Below are positions 8,643 through 16,623 of a DNA stretch of 64,000 bases, one piece after another. Location: positions 4,402,001-4,466,000 of the forward strand of contig NZ_CP100128.1 in assembly GCF_024207115.1 (NCBI RefSeq). Direction: 5' to 3'. The DNA comes from Chromobacterium sp. IIBBL 290-4 (GTDB lineage Bacteria > Pseudomonadota > Gammaproteobacteria > Burkholderiales > Chromobacteriaceae). The translations under genes were made by a program, and so were the position numbers. Under the pieces are notes generated by a model. That model searched no databases and was not told the DNA's origin. It saw only the letters and a program-made list of their open reading frames with translations. Numbering within the stretch: the stretch's first letter is position 1; each line of letters opens with the position of its first letter.

Positions 8643-9254
8643 TCACACCCCCGCCAGGTCCAGCCGCACCGCTTCGAACTTGCCAGTGCCTTCACTGCGC
8701 CGTTCGATGCGGACATAGGCCTTGGAGCACTGCACCCGAACCGATTCGGATAGCGCGCGCATCGCGCGTTGCCACTTCTCGTCCTGGATATCCAGACGCC
8801 GCAAGCCCAGCACTCGGCCTGTTGAGATGTTGCCGGCCTTATCGGTCTGGAAGGCGTCGGCAATCAGAGCCTTCACCTCCGGTCGCGCGTCCTCGGTCCA
8901 TTCGTGGACGCATTCGTCAATCAGCGCCTTGGCCGCCTGCAGGCCCTCGTCAAATGTCAGCGTGTCGGCGATGGCCCGCTGCACACGGGTATTGCCGTCA
9001 AAGCTGGTCAAAGTGACATTGCCCTTTTGCCCGCCGACATCGGCCTGGTAGCGCTCGGCCGACAGGCTGACAAATGCCTCAATGTCGGCGAACAAGCCGG
9101 CCTTGAACTGCGTTAGCTGGTCCTGCATAGCCAAAGCCTTCTGCAGCGCCTCGGCGACAAACTCGTCGCGGGCGATGTCTATCGGCTTGATGATGTTGAT
9201 CGGCACCAGCCGGCCCTTTCCGTCCTGCTTGTACCCTTCAGGGATAGCGTTCAT
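8643..9254 (-). CDS. DUF3164-family phage early protein
   Basis: The product is 203 aa from the ATG at 9254 (MNAIPEGYKQDGKGRLVP). The opening motif, the central GNVTLTSFDGNTRVQRAIADT and the late DIQDEKWQRAMRALSESVRV match DUF3164 proteins, common in the early region of Mu-like phages. The molecular role is unknown. Its start overlaps the end of the next upstream gene (ATGA). Confidence 0.85.
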   Translation of the reverse strand: MNAIPEGYKQDGKGRLVPINIIKPIDIARDEFVAEALQKALAMQDQLTQFKAGLFADIEAFVSLSAERYQADVGGQKGNVTLTSFDGNTRVQRAIADTLTFDEGLQAAKALIDECVHEWTEDARPEVKALIADAFQTDKAGNISTGRVLGLRRLDIQDEKWQRAMRALSESVRVQCSKAYVRIERRSEGTGKFEAVRLDLAGV

Positions 9255-9628
9255 TCCTCGCTCCTCAGTCCTACCAATCGTTTCACCTTGGCCAACTCGG
9301 CCCGGTTTCTTGCCAGCCATTCCGGCGTCAGCGGCACCTCATCTGCCGCTCGCCAAAATCGTCTGGGCGATAATGTCGGCGGTGGTGGCGGTTCCGGGCC
9401 GGGTGTTTCCTGGGTGGGCGTGGCCGGTTCCTCTGTCTCCGTCTCGGCTGGGGCTGCTACTTCTGTCGCAGGTGCTACCTGGCGCTGCTGCAACTCGTCC
9501 TGGTAGTCCAGCCAGACGATCTGTCTGGCCTGCTTGCGGTCAGTGCCCATAGCCACCAGCCGTTCCACTTCGTCGGCCAGACGCTGCCGGGTGGCAGCGT
9601 CCAGCTCTGGCACGACTGGCTTCAGCAT
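9251..9628 (-). CDS. Hypothetical early phage protein, Pro/Glu-rich
   Basis: The product is 125 aa from an ATG at 9628 (MLKPVVPELDAATRQRLADEV). An N-terminal helical part (about 1-50) is followed by a low-complexity Ala/Glu/Thr/Pro linker and PPPPPTLSPRRFW, then a short helical end (ARNRAELAKVKRLVG). I recognise no domain. It overlaps both neighbours by a few bases in the early operon. Confidence 0.65.
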   Translation of the reverse strand: MLKPVVPELDAATRQRLADEVERLVAMGTDRKQARQIVWLDYQDELQQRQVAPATEVAAPAETETEEPATPTQETPGPEPPPPPTLSPRRFWRAADEVPLTPEWLARNRAELAKVKRLVGLRSEE

Positions 9629-9954
9629 CCCGCCTGGGCCTGCAGCAGCTGGCGTTTGCCGTTGATCATCTGCCGCGCCATCCGGTACAACTGGCGCCAC
9701 GCCGGACGATTGGCCGGGGCAGACATCACCAGCATTTCCTGCTCCCACGCCGCGGTGTCAAACGCCACGCTGGTATCGATCCGTTCCTCTTGCTCAAACT
9801 GCACCGAGTAGATGTCCGCCACCAGCTCCAGGGCGGCCGGGCTGGCGCGAGTGATTTCGATGAAGCTGCGGCCGGCTGCCGAGGCGCGGATGATGTTTTC
9901 AGAGGCATACCGGGCAATGCGTTGCAACGAGGCCACTTCGTGATTCAGGTTCAT
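9622..9954 (-). CDS. Hypothetical early phage protein
   Basis: The product is 110 aa, predicted mostly helical, starting MNLNHEVASLQRIARYASE after a strong AAGGAG at good spacing. I recognise no family. The position between DUF3164 and the B gene matches the semi-essential early region of Mu-like phages, where host-takeover functions lie. Confidence 0.65.
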   Translation of the reverse strand: MNLNHEVASLQRIARYASENIIRASAAGRSFIEITRASPAALELVADIYSVQFEQEERIDTSVAFDTAAWEQEMLVMSAPANRPAWRQLYRMARQMINGKRQLLQAQAGC

Positions 9955-9998
9955 GACTGACTCCTTGAATTGGGAAAGCTGCATTTGAATGACGGGGG

Positions 9999-10304
9999 TC
10001 AATTCCCCATTTCCGTCCAAACAATCCGGCATCCGCCCAGCTCAAACTGCCCCTGGCGGTACGGGCCAAAGTAAGTGTCACGGCCAAAGCTGAAGTAAAC
10101 GGCCTCGCCCTTTTCAATCATCCGGCGGCAGTTGCCGCAGGTTTGAATGTTGATGGTCGGTCTGCTTGGGGTGCTCAGTTCCACAGACACCACGGTGAAA
10201 TTGTTCTGGCTCAGCGCCTCTATCGCGCGAACTACCCTCATCGCGCCGGCCATCATTTGGGCGTTGAATGGCGGGCGTCGGGTTTGGATCGTTTCCGTCT
10301 TCAC
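9999..10304 (-). CDS. Hypothetical early phage protein with CxxC motif
   Basis: The product is 101 aa. An N-terminal helical half is followed by CGNCRRMIEKGEAVYFSFGRD and a later GGC, which could make a small metal-binding or redox motif. It begins one base after the ATPase B stop and is read in the same leftward operon. The function is unknown. Confidence 0.65.
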   Translation of the reverse strand: MKTETIQTRRPPFNAQMMAGAMRVVRAIEALSQNNFTVVSVELSTPSRPTINIQTCGNCRRMIEKGEAVYFSFGRDTYFGPYRQGQFELGGCRIVWTEMGN

Positions 10305-10305
10305 G

Positions 10306-11502
10306 TCACACTCCTTTCACCACGTCAGCGTTGACCAGCGGCGCGCCGATTTCGGCGGCCAGATTCATGCAAGCGGTCAGCATGTTGCCCACCGCCAGCG
10401 GGTACAGCAGGGAAACCGTTTCCGGCCGGTCCATGCGCTTGGTGTTGACCGTCAGCCGGGCGCGCAAGGCCTGGATGCCGCTATCGTCTATCACTTCCGC
10501 CACCGGCTTGTTCAGCCGCTCCAGCTTGAACTTCAGGTACTCATCCAGGCGCGCGCCTTCCAGCGGCGCCAGTTCCACCATCTCGCAGCGCTGCACCACC
10601 TCACGCACGGCGGCATCGCGTTCGGACAGCTTTACCTTCAGCTCCGGCTGGCCAATCAAGATGATGGACAGCAGCTTCTTGAAACCCAGCTCCAGCTCGA
10701 AAAAGCGCTTCAAATGCTTAAGGGTGGCGATGGGCAGCGCATGGGCTTCGTCAATCACCAGGCAGTGGCGATAGCCGGCGGCGTGGCTTTCCTTCAAGGC
10801 CTTGTGCAACTGGGCAAACCGGGCTTCCGGGCTGCTTTTCAGCTTCTCCAGCGGCGCCACCGCCGACATGATGGCTTCGCCTATGTGGGTGGACTTCAGC
10901 GTCTTGCCCTTCTTGTCGTTGTCTTCCATGGCCAGCACATAAGGCTTGATCAGCATGATGGGCTGGTTGTCGCGCAGGATGCGGTCTTCCAGGTCGCGCA
11001 GCAGCGTGGTCTTGCCCGCGCCGGACTCAGCCACCACCGCCAGCAGGCCGCCGTGTTTGGCCGTTTGCAGCATGGCTTCCCGCACGTAGCGGATGTCCGG
11101 GCTGATGAACATGTCCTCGTTGGACTGAATGGCGTCATCTGCAAACGGGTCGCGGAACAAGCTGAAATGTTTGCGGGTGGCGGGCAACAAGGTCTGTTTG
11201 CGTAGTAACATGGTTTCCTCCTGGTTGGATTCCTGGTCGGTTTTCGTCTGGGGGACCGAGCGGGCCGCGTTGGCGCGCGGCTCGCTCACCTCTTCAAATG
11301 CGCCTTCGATGTCCCCATCGCCGGCGCCATGCGTCTGCAGATAGCGACGGATGCTCTCCTGCAGCTCGGTTTCATCCAGGCTCTTGGGCCATTCGCCGTG
11401 ATTGACGATTTGGGCCACCGTGGCCTGGGATACATTCAAGTGCTCAGCCAGGTCAGCCTGCTTACGGCCCACCTTTTGCAGCACGCTCTTCAGCTTCAAC
11501 AT
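10306..11502 (-). CDS. Transposition ATPase B (AAA+, ExeA/MuB-like)
   Basis: The product is 398 aa from the ATG at 11502, after GAGGAG. Residues about 1-60 hold a helix-turn-helix (RKQADLAEHLNVSQATVAQIV). The AAA+ domain has Walker A ESGAGKTT (159-166) and Walker B LVIDEAHA (about 248-255), and a later GQPELKVKL sensor-type segment. The protein should bind target DNA and activate the transposase, as MuB does. It is longer than MuB and closer in style to ExeA-like ATPases. It lies 11 bases after the transposase gene. Confidence 0.93.
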   Translation of the reverse strand: MLKLKSVLQKVGRKQADLAEHLNVSQATVAQIVNHGEWPKSLDETELQESIRRYLQTHGAGDGDIEGAFEEVSEPRANAARSVPQTKTDQESNQEETMLLRKQTLLPATRKHFSLFRDPFADDAIQSNEDMFISPDIRYVREAMLQTAKHGGLLAVVAESGAGKTTLLRDLEDRILRDNQPIMLIKPYVLAMEDNDKKGKTLKSTHIGEAIMSAVAPLEKLKSSPEARFAQLHKALKESHAAGYRHCLVIDEAHALPIATLKHLKRFFELELGFKKLLSIILIGQPELKVKLSERDAAVREVVQRCEMVELAPLEGARLDEYLKFKLERLNKPVAEVIDDSGIQALRARLTVNTKRMDRPETVSLLYPLAVGNMLTACMNLAAEIGAPLVNADVVKGV

Positions 11503-11513
11503 GACTTGCTCCT

Positions 11514-13301
11514 CTATGCCGACTTCACCACGCGAAGCGGCGATTTCGCGCCCGCAGCCGGGCTGGTCAGCTCGGCCACAATGGCGGCGAGCTGGTCTTC
11601 GGGTACGCCGGCCGGGTAACGCTGGGCCAGCCATTGGAAACGGTCTTGCGTCCATTCGCCTCCCGCAGCGGTTACGCTTTGTTTCAGCTGTTTGGCGGCT
11701 TCGATCAAGGTCAAAGGCGCATATTCGATAGCTGGCGCTGCCAGCGCATGCTCTGTGCCGCGCCGCGGCAAGTAGCTTGGCAATTCAATGTCCTGTAGGT
11801 AGGAGTGCGCCTTGAGCCCACCCTCGAAAGGCGTCACGCGCTTAGCCCGCGCCGCCTCTGCCTCCGCGGTGGACAAACCCGGATAGGCCTGCTCATCCAT
11901 CGAGCTGGCGGCATGCTCTATCACGGTTTGCGGCATGGACTGGTACGCTTCGCCGATCACTGGAGCCGACAACAGCTGGCCATAGGCGTCATAACCACGC
12001 TCCGGCTCCACCTGGTAGACGCGGTCGGCGCCGTTGTAGACAGGCACCGCCACCTGGATGGCGCAGTCTCCGAACACCATGGCGTTGACGCGCACCTCGT
12101 CGCCCACGTTGACCCCATCCAAGCCGCGCAGGCTATAGGCTGCGGTGCGTTCGGCCTGCGGATGCTTGAACGAAATGGTCAGGTCCGGGCGCACCTTGCG
12201 GGACTCCTCCTTGGCCGTCATGAACGCTTTGCACACCTCCACTGGGGGCAGCAACAGCAGCTGTTGCGGCTGGATCAGCTGCCAAAGATCAATGCGCGCA
12301 ATCGCGTCAACCAAGCCGGTGCGGCGCAGCCGGCTGTCTTGGCCGGGAATCAGGTTGGCATTCCAGGCCCGGCTCCAGGTCATGGCAGCGTGGTTCAGCT
12401 GTTCGATGCTCGTCACCGGTTCAAAGCGCAGCCGGCTTTCGAACTGGGTTTCGACGATGTTGTTGGCGCCTTCCACGCCACCCTTGACGCGGGCTTGGCC
12501 GGCTTGGTGCTCCAGCGTTTCCACGCCCAGGGCGCGGCACAGGTTCTTGATGGCGGCCGAGGTGTTGGCGCTGCCCTTGTCCCACAACAGGAAGCGCGGC
12601 AGGCCCTGGAATAGCCGGCCCGGCTGCTCGCCCCAGGCGAACATCAGGAACTCGAACAGCTTGTGCTGGTTCTCGCCGGCCGATTCGCAGTACCAGGGCA
12701 CGATCACGCCGCTGGCCTTGTCGTACAGCACGTAGCGCCACACCTTGAACTTCACCTTGGCGAAGTTCTCCAGCTTGTTCTTGTAGAAATCCCGGTCGCG
12801 CATGATGTGCTGACGGCCCTTCAAGTAGTACACCAGGCACAACGACGGATCGATTTCGTGGGTGTGGTTGGGGTGCGGCGCCCGCAGCGCTTGCACTGGG
12901 TCCGCGCAGCGCTGGGCGGCTACATTCAGCTTGCGGTCGCGGATCAGGCGGTTCAGCTGGCTGTTGCTCACCTTCAGTTCAATGCCGTTTTGTTCCAGCA
13001 TGCCGCGCGCAGTGGTGGTGAACAGCGTCTGCTTGCCGTTGTCGCGAATGGCCTCGCGCTGCACCGCGCCCAGCATCACCAGGGCGCCCTCAGCCACCAC
13101 AGTGCTGCCTTTGTCAGCGCGCGGCTTGCGGCCGGACTGCCACCCCACCGCCTGCTTCAACTGGCGGTAAACCGTCTGCGGCGACCAGCCCAGGAATACC
13201 GCCGCCTCCTGCACCAGCGTGGTTTGCTCGCCGTGCCGCGCCGCGTCCAGCTTGCCTGCCAAGCCGCGCAAAACCTCGCGCACTTCCGGTGTCATGGACA
13301 T
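11514..13301 (-). CDS. Transposase A (DDE recombinase)
   Basis: The product is 595 aa. N-terminal helix-turn-helix DNA-binding segments (FLGWSPQTVYRQLKQ, and a second near 110-130) precede an RNase-H-like core with D151 (HEIDPSL), D241 (LLWDKGSAN) and E277 (GGVEGAN). The last two are 35 residues apart, the classic D(35)E spacing. A beta-barrel-like region and an extended tail that may contact ATPase B follow. It cuts and joins the phage ends for integration and replicative transposition. GGGAGG lies at good spacing before the start. Confidence 0.95.
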   Translation of the reverse strand: MSMTPEVREVLRGLAGKLDAARHGEQTTLVQEAAVFLGWSPQTVYRQLKQAVGWQSGRKPRADKGSTVVAEGALVMLGAVQREAIRDNGKQTLFTTTARGMLEQNGIELKVSNSQLNRLIRDRKLNVAAQRCADPVQALRAPHPNHTHEIDPSLCLVYYLKGRQHIMRDRDFYKNKLENFAKVKFKVWRYVLYDKASGVIVPWYCESAGENQHKLFEFLMFAWGEQPGRLFQGLPRFLLWDKGSANTSAAIKNLCRALGVETLEHQAGQARVKGGVEGANNIVETQFESRLRFEPVTSIEQLNHAAMTWSRAWNANLIPGQDSRLRRTGLVDAIARIDLWQLIQPQQLLLLPPVEVCKAFMTAKEESRKVRPDLTISFKHPQAERTAAYSLRGLDGVNVGDEVRVNAMVFGDCAIQVAVPVYNGADRVYQVEPERGYDAYGQLLSAPVIGEAYQSMPQTVIEHAASSMDEQAYPGLSTAEAEAARAKRVTPFEGGLKAHSYLQDIELPSYLPRRGTEHALAAPAIEYAPLTLIEAAKQLKQSVTAAGGEWTQDRFQWLAQRYPAGVPEDQLAAIVAELTSPAAGAKSPLRVVKSA

Positions 13302-13312
13302 AGCCGCCTCCC

Positions 13313-14308
13313 TTACGCCTCGCTGCCTTCGGTCAGGACATTCCGCCGTGCGTCGTCAATATCGGCGGCGAAACGGCGTCCAAGCTCATCGCGCAACTCG
13401 GCTGCCAGCATGGCGGTGCGGGTGACGGCGTCGTCTAGGTGCAGCAGCACCGCACGCACCTCCGGCGGCAGCGGCGCCGGCATTTCCGGGTCATAGTCGG
13501 GGGCCTGGGTGATTTCCGCGGTCAGCCAGGCATCCAGCGCTTTTACAGCTTCCAGGTGCTTGGCGATGGCGGCATCCAGCACCGATTGCCGCTGGGTGAT
13601 TTCCTGCTGGAACGGGGCCACGCGCTTGTCCCAAGGGAGCGTCTTCAAGGGGTTGGAGAGCTTGGCCACTTCTTCGGTCAACTGGTCTATCTTGCTGCTC
13701 TTGTCCTGCAGCACCCGCGACCGCGCCTCCAGATTCGCTTCGGCTTCCTCTGCGCGCGCGGCCAGCGCCTCTTTCTCCTTGGCGTGCTTGGCGATGATTT
13801 CCTCGGCCAGCTCCACAAACGACTCTTTGTCGCCGGCTTTGGCCACTTCGATCAGCGCGGTCTTCTGGTCCTCCGGCAGCTTGCGGAATTGGCGCAGTTC
13901 GCGATAGCCGATGCCCATGCGGGACATGCTTTCCAGGGCTTCCTCGCCGAAGGCGCGGAGATTGGAAATATCTCGGTCAACTTGATCAACTGATCGTCCA
14001 AGTAAGCTGCAAAACTCCTCCCAAGTTCCTTTCAAAGACTCCGCACCGGTGCGGAGTTTCATACCTTCAACTTGGCGATAAAGCTTGTTTTCCTTGACGT
14101 AGGCCAGTTTGGAAATCCGCACCGTGCGGGAAAAGTCCTCGAATGCTCCGGCCAGTTGGGCTTGCCCAAGCAGCTGATTTACCAGGTCACGCTCTTCGCC
14201 ATAGCTCGCTTGAGCAATGGCCATCACGTTCGCGGCGTCTACCGCATCCTGGCGCAGCTCAACGGCTGGGGCGATTACTGGGGCTTCGGTGGTTTTGGTG
14301 CGTGCCAT
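13313..14308 (-). CDS. Coiled-coil early phage protein upstream of transposase
   Basis: The product is 331 aa. Residues about 85-150 (WEEFCSLLGRSVDQVDRDISNL, IGYRELRQFRKLPEDQ) look like a helical DNA-binding or ParB/DUF3102-like module. Residues about 160-230 are a long charged coiled coil (KHAKEKEALAARAEEAEANLEA). AGGAG precedes the ATG. The role is unknown; in this place it could act in replication or partition. Confidence 0.7.
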   Translation of the reverse strand: MARTKTTEAPVIAPAVELRQDAVDAANVMAIAQASYGEERDLVNQLLGQAQLAGAFEDFSRTVRISKLAYVKENKLYRQVEGMKLRTGAESLKGTWEEFCSLLGRSVDQVDRDISNLRAFGEEALESMSRMGIGYRELRQFRKLPEDQKTALIEVAKAGDKESFVELAEEIIAKHAKEKEALAARAEEAEANLEARSRVLQDKSSKIDQLTEEVAKLSNPLKTLPWDKRVAPFQQEITQRQSVLDAAIAKHLEAVKALDAWLTAEITQAPDYDPEMPAPLPPEVRAVLLHLDDAVTRTAMLAAELRDELGRRFAADIDDARRNVLTEGSEA

Positions 14309-14322
14309 GAAGGAAACTCCTC

Positions 14323-14631
14323 TTATCGTTCAAACGTGATGCGGGTGGTTAATTCATCCAGGCGGCTGCGGGCGGCTTCCAGACTGCGCAGGATCGCCAC
14401 CGCGTGCTGGGCCAGCTTGACCGAGGGACGGATGCGACCGGTTTCCGGGATGCGCTCGGCAAAGCCGGCTTCCTCCAGCGTGGCCACGTAACGAGTGATG
14501 TTGGACGGTGACAAATCGGTGGCTTTTGCCAGCTCGCTCGGCGTCAGACCGTGGGCGAAGTGGCCTAGCAGTACCGTCAGAACTTCCAGCACTTTGGCGG
14601 CGCTGGAGGTGGTTTGGGTAGTGGCGCTCAT
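14323..14631 (-). CDS. Winged-helix (IclR-type) regulator
   Basis: The product is 102 aa. It has a clear winged-helix region: LTVLLGHFAHGLTPSELAKATDLSPSNITRYVATLEEAGFAER, then a wing and a C-terminal helix. It resembles the isolated DNA-binding domain of IclR proteins without an effector domain. It overlaps the upstream gene by 4 bases, so it is part of the early operon. Target sites are unknown. Confidence 0.8.
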   Translation of the reverse strand: MSATTQTTSSAAKVLEVLTVLLGHFAHGLTPSELAKATDLSPSNITRYVATLEEAGFAERIPETGRIRPSVKLAQHAVAILRSLEAARSRLDELTTRITFER

Positions 14632-15101
14632 GGGTTTAGCTCCAGCTCGGGTTGCAAGTGCTGTTCAACATTGCGGTGGTGCCAGGCTAGGCCTTCAAGG
14701 CCTTGCCGGATGGCAGCTAGCGTGTCCGCCTCCTGGCCTTTGCCCGCATGGAATTGCAGTAGTAGTCCGACGGCGTCGTTCAAAGTCTGCTGCAGCACCT
14801 GGATATCCTCGGCCGAGGCATTGCGGCCTGTGGGCATGTCGATCAACAGGTAACCGCCGCTGGCAGCCAGCCAGCGGGTGGCATAATTGATGCCGCATAC
14901 CGCTTCGTAGGCGCGGACCAAGCAGAGCGGCATGCGGCCGTTTTGAATCCACTTGTAGAGGGTCCAGTGGTCGGCCAGGCCCATCTGCTCGGCGATCCGC
15001 TCCACAGACAGGTTGTGCTTGTCCTTGGCGTAGTCCTTGCACAGCTCTAGGGCATGGCGCAGCGAGCTGGGCTGCAGGCGTTTCCAGTTGCGGCGGCTCA
15101 T
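14628..15101 (-). CDS. Early phage DNA-binding-like protein
   Basis: The product is 157 aa from the ATG at 15101, with GGGAG eight bases upstream. Residues about 15-60 (ALELCKDYAKDKHNLSVERIAEQMGLADHWTLYKWIQNGRMP) fit a helix-turn-helix; the rest is helical. It is probably a regulator. The longer frame reaching 15179 lacks a better ribosome site. Confidence 0.7.
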   Translation of the reverse strand: MSRRNWKRLQPSSLRHALELCKDYAKDKHNLSVERIAEQMGLADHWTLYKWIQNGRMPLCLVRAYEAVCGINYATRWLAASGGYLLIDMPTGRNASAEDIQVLQQTLNDAVGLLLQFHAGKGQEADTLAAIRQGLEGLAWHHRNVEQHLQPELELNP

Positions 15102-15212
15102 TGGAATGCTCCCCAGAACAGGCGCTCCAAACAAAATGCCGTTTTGCAGCTGGTGCAACGGGTTTGCGCCGCATAGCATTCACAGCGGATAATCCACAAA
15201 AGGGAGCAAGCC

Positions 15213-15485
15213 ATGACGACGGACCTGGAAACCCGGCTGCAGGCGCAGATCACTGCGCAGAATCTTATGATTGAGGCGCTGCTGGATGCCGCCATCCGGA
15301 CGGGCCAACTGGACCCGCGGGCGCTGGTGGATAGGCTGGAGAAGTTCGTCTCCGCGCCCAAGGCCAGTGTTGCCAACCCTGGCGAGATTGCGGCGGTAAT
15401 CGTTGAAGTGGATGCGTGGGCAGACATGATCAGCGACCGTTATTTAGAGGTTAAGGTCAGTTCACCGGAGCGTAGCTTGCGGTAA
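15213..15485 (+). CDS. Small rightward protein inside the early region
   Basis: The product is 90 aa, helical and acidic (MTTDLETRLQAQITAQNLMIEALLD), preceded by GGGAGC at good spacing. It is on the + strand while its neighbours are leftward, and its last 46 bases overlap the 3' end of the leftward gene at 15440. I recognise no family. Confidence 0.5.
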   Translation: MTTDLETRLQAQITAQNLMIEALLDAAIRTGQLDPRALVDRLEKFVSAPKASVANPGEIAAVIVEVDAWADMISDRYLEVKVSSPERSLR

Positions 15486-15679
15486 GCCTGCTGCAGGCTG
15501 ATTCCCAGGCACGGAGACAGGTTCTCCAGCTCGGCGCGCTGGGCAGCAGTCAACTGCATTCGCTGGCGTAATACGGATTGCGCACGCTGCACAGACAGAG
15601 CGCTCGGTAGAAACAACGTGTCGCTAGCGGCGGGTGGGTTCGAATCAGTCAGTTGTGACTTGATCATGGCGGGCCTCAT
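15440..15679 (-). CDS. Small early phage protein
   Basis: The product is 79 aa; its start overlaps the Ner-like stop (ATGA). The C-terminal part (RMQLTAAQRAELENLSPCLGISLQQAYRKLRSGELT) could be a helix-turn-helix. The function is unknown. A later start at 15667 (MIKSQ) is possible. Confidence 0.55.
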   Translation of the reverse strand: MRPAMIKSQLTDSNPPAASDTLFLPSALSVQRAQSVLRQRMQLTAAQRAELENLSPCLGISLQQAYRKLRSGELTLTSK

Positions 15680-15918
15680 GCAGCAACGCGGCGACGGGAC
15701 TGAGCCAAGGCATTGGCCGGGTCGGTGCAGATTTCACCGGCCTTAATGCCAAGCTTGACCGCGATTTCATGAGCCTGGCCGCGCACGCACTTTTTGCGGC
15801 CGCCCAAAACTTCAAACACCAGGTTCGGGGAAAATTTGTTAGCGATAGCCCATTGGGTGATCGAAATCCCTTTCGCTTGCAGCTCTTCGCGAGCTTGAGC
15901 CGGGGTACGTAGTTGCAT
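15676..15918 (-). CDS. Ner/Cro-like early regulator
   Basis: The product is 80 aa. It is a single helix-turn-helix domain: REELQAKGISITQWAIANKFSPNLVFEVLGGRKKCVRGQAHEIAVKLGI. It is the first leftward gene and is divergent from the repressor, the place of ner in Mu, where the protein damps early and repressor transcription. GGAG lies before the ATG. Confidence 0.85.
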   Translation of the reverse strand: MQLRTPAQAREELQAKGISITQWAIANKFSPNLVFEVLGGRKKCVRGQAHEIAVKLGIKAGEICTDPANALAQSRRRVAA

Positions 15919-15999
15919 GGTTAGCTCCTATTCAAGGGGCAGCGGCGCTTGGGAGAGTGCCGCTTAAGTTGCCGTCCGTGGTGGGATGGTGTGAGTAGA

Positions 16000-16028
16000 T
16001 TATTGCTCATTATTTTGAGCACATCAAG
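16000..16028 (-). promoter_or_regulatory. Leftward early promoter with embedded operator
   Basis: On the minus strand, TTGATG (16028-16023) and AATAAT (16005-16000) are spaced by 17 bases, a good sigma-70 promoter for the ner-A-B operon. The inverted repeat TGCTCA-N6-TGAGCA (16005-16022) fills exactly the spacer. The promoter and operator roles are inferred from sequence; the repressor gene starts at 16047 on the other strand. Confidence 0.6.
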
Positions 16029-16046
16029 CACTAAAAGGTCATTTTT

Positions 16047-16562
16047 ATGAGCAACTCTGGGAAGCGCTTGGCGGCAGAAATAGAGCGACTCGGTGGAGTC
16101 TCACCCGTAGCAAGGTTGCTTGGGGCTGTACGCAACACGATTTACAACTGGGTTGAGAAGGGAAACATTCCCCTGAACAAACTAGAGGAGCTAGGCATGG
16201 CGGGGGCTGATGTAGTGTTCATCCTCACGGGCCAGCGCCAGAGTCAAGGGATAGATGGTTCTGCCGTTCAGCAGGCTGTACTGGATGCTGTTGACCTGCT
16301 GTCTTTGGAAAAGAAAGTGGACGCCAACCAGTTGGCCAAAGCCGTCACTAAACTAGCCCTTAGGTCAGTGCCAGTTAGTACTGTTCCATGCGATGATCAT
16401 GCCGTAGGCATTGCCTCGCCACAGCCCACGCAGCAGACTTCAAAGTACTCGGTTGACTTTGGAAACTCCCAGATTGGTCAGGTGGTACAAGGTGGCATGA
16501 CCGGCGGAGTCAATCTTGTAGATAACCGCCGTGAGCCCAAGCAATCTGGGAGGAAAAAGTAA
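16047..16562 (+). CDS. Prophage repressor (helix-turn-helix)
   Basis: The product is 171 aa. The N-terminal DNA-binding domain is clear: RLAAEIERLGGVSPVARLLGAVRNTIYNWVEKGNIPLNKLEELG. A helical middle follows, then a Ser/Gln/Gly-rich tail ending in a segment with FGNSQIGQVVQGGMTGGVNL. It diverges from the Ner-like gene and has an inverted repeat just upstream. Mu-type repressors have a C-terminal part that controls stability, but this tail is not similar to Mu c. The base composition is more AT-rich than that of the structural genes. Confidence 0.8.
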   Translation: MSNSGKRLAAEIERLGGVSPVARLLGAVRNTIYNWVEKGNIPLNKLEELGMAGADVVFILTGQRQSQGIDGSAVQQAVLDAVDLLSLEKKVDANQLAKAVTKLALRSVPVSTVPCDDHAVGIASPQPTQQTSKYSVDFGNSQIGQVVQGGMTGGVNLVDNRREPKQSGRKK

Positions 16563-16623
16563 GCGACGCAGTTCTGTTGTACTTGGCCGTGCTTAACAGT
16601 AATGAACCATAAGCCAAAACAAA

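Noticed and set aside
10306..11655. Longer 449-aa version of ATPase B
   Set aside because: The extra 51 residues are Arg/Pro-rich, overlap the transposase gene in another frame and lack similarity; the ATG at 11502 has a strong ribosome site.
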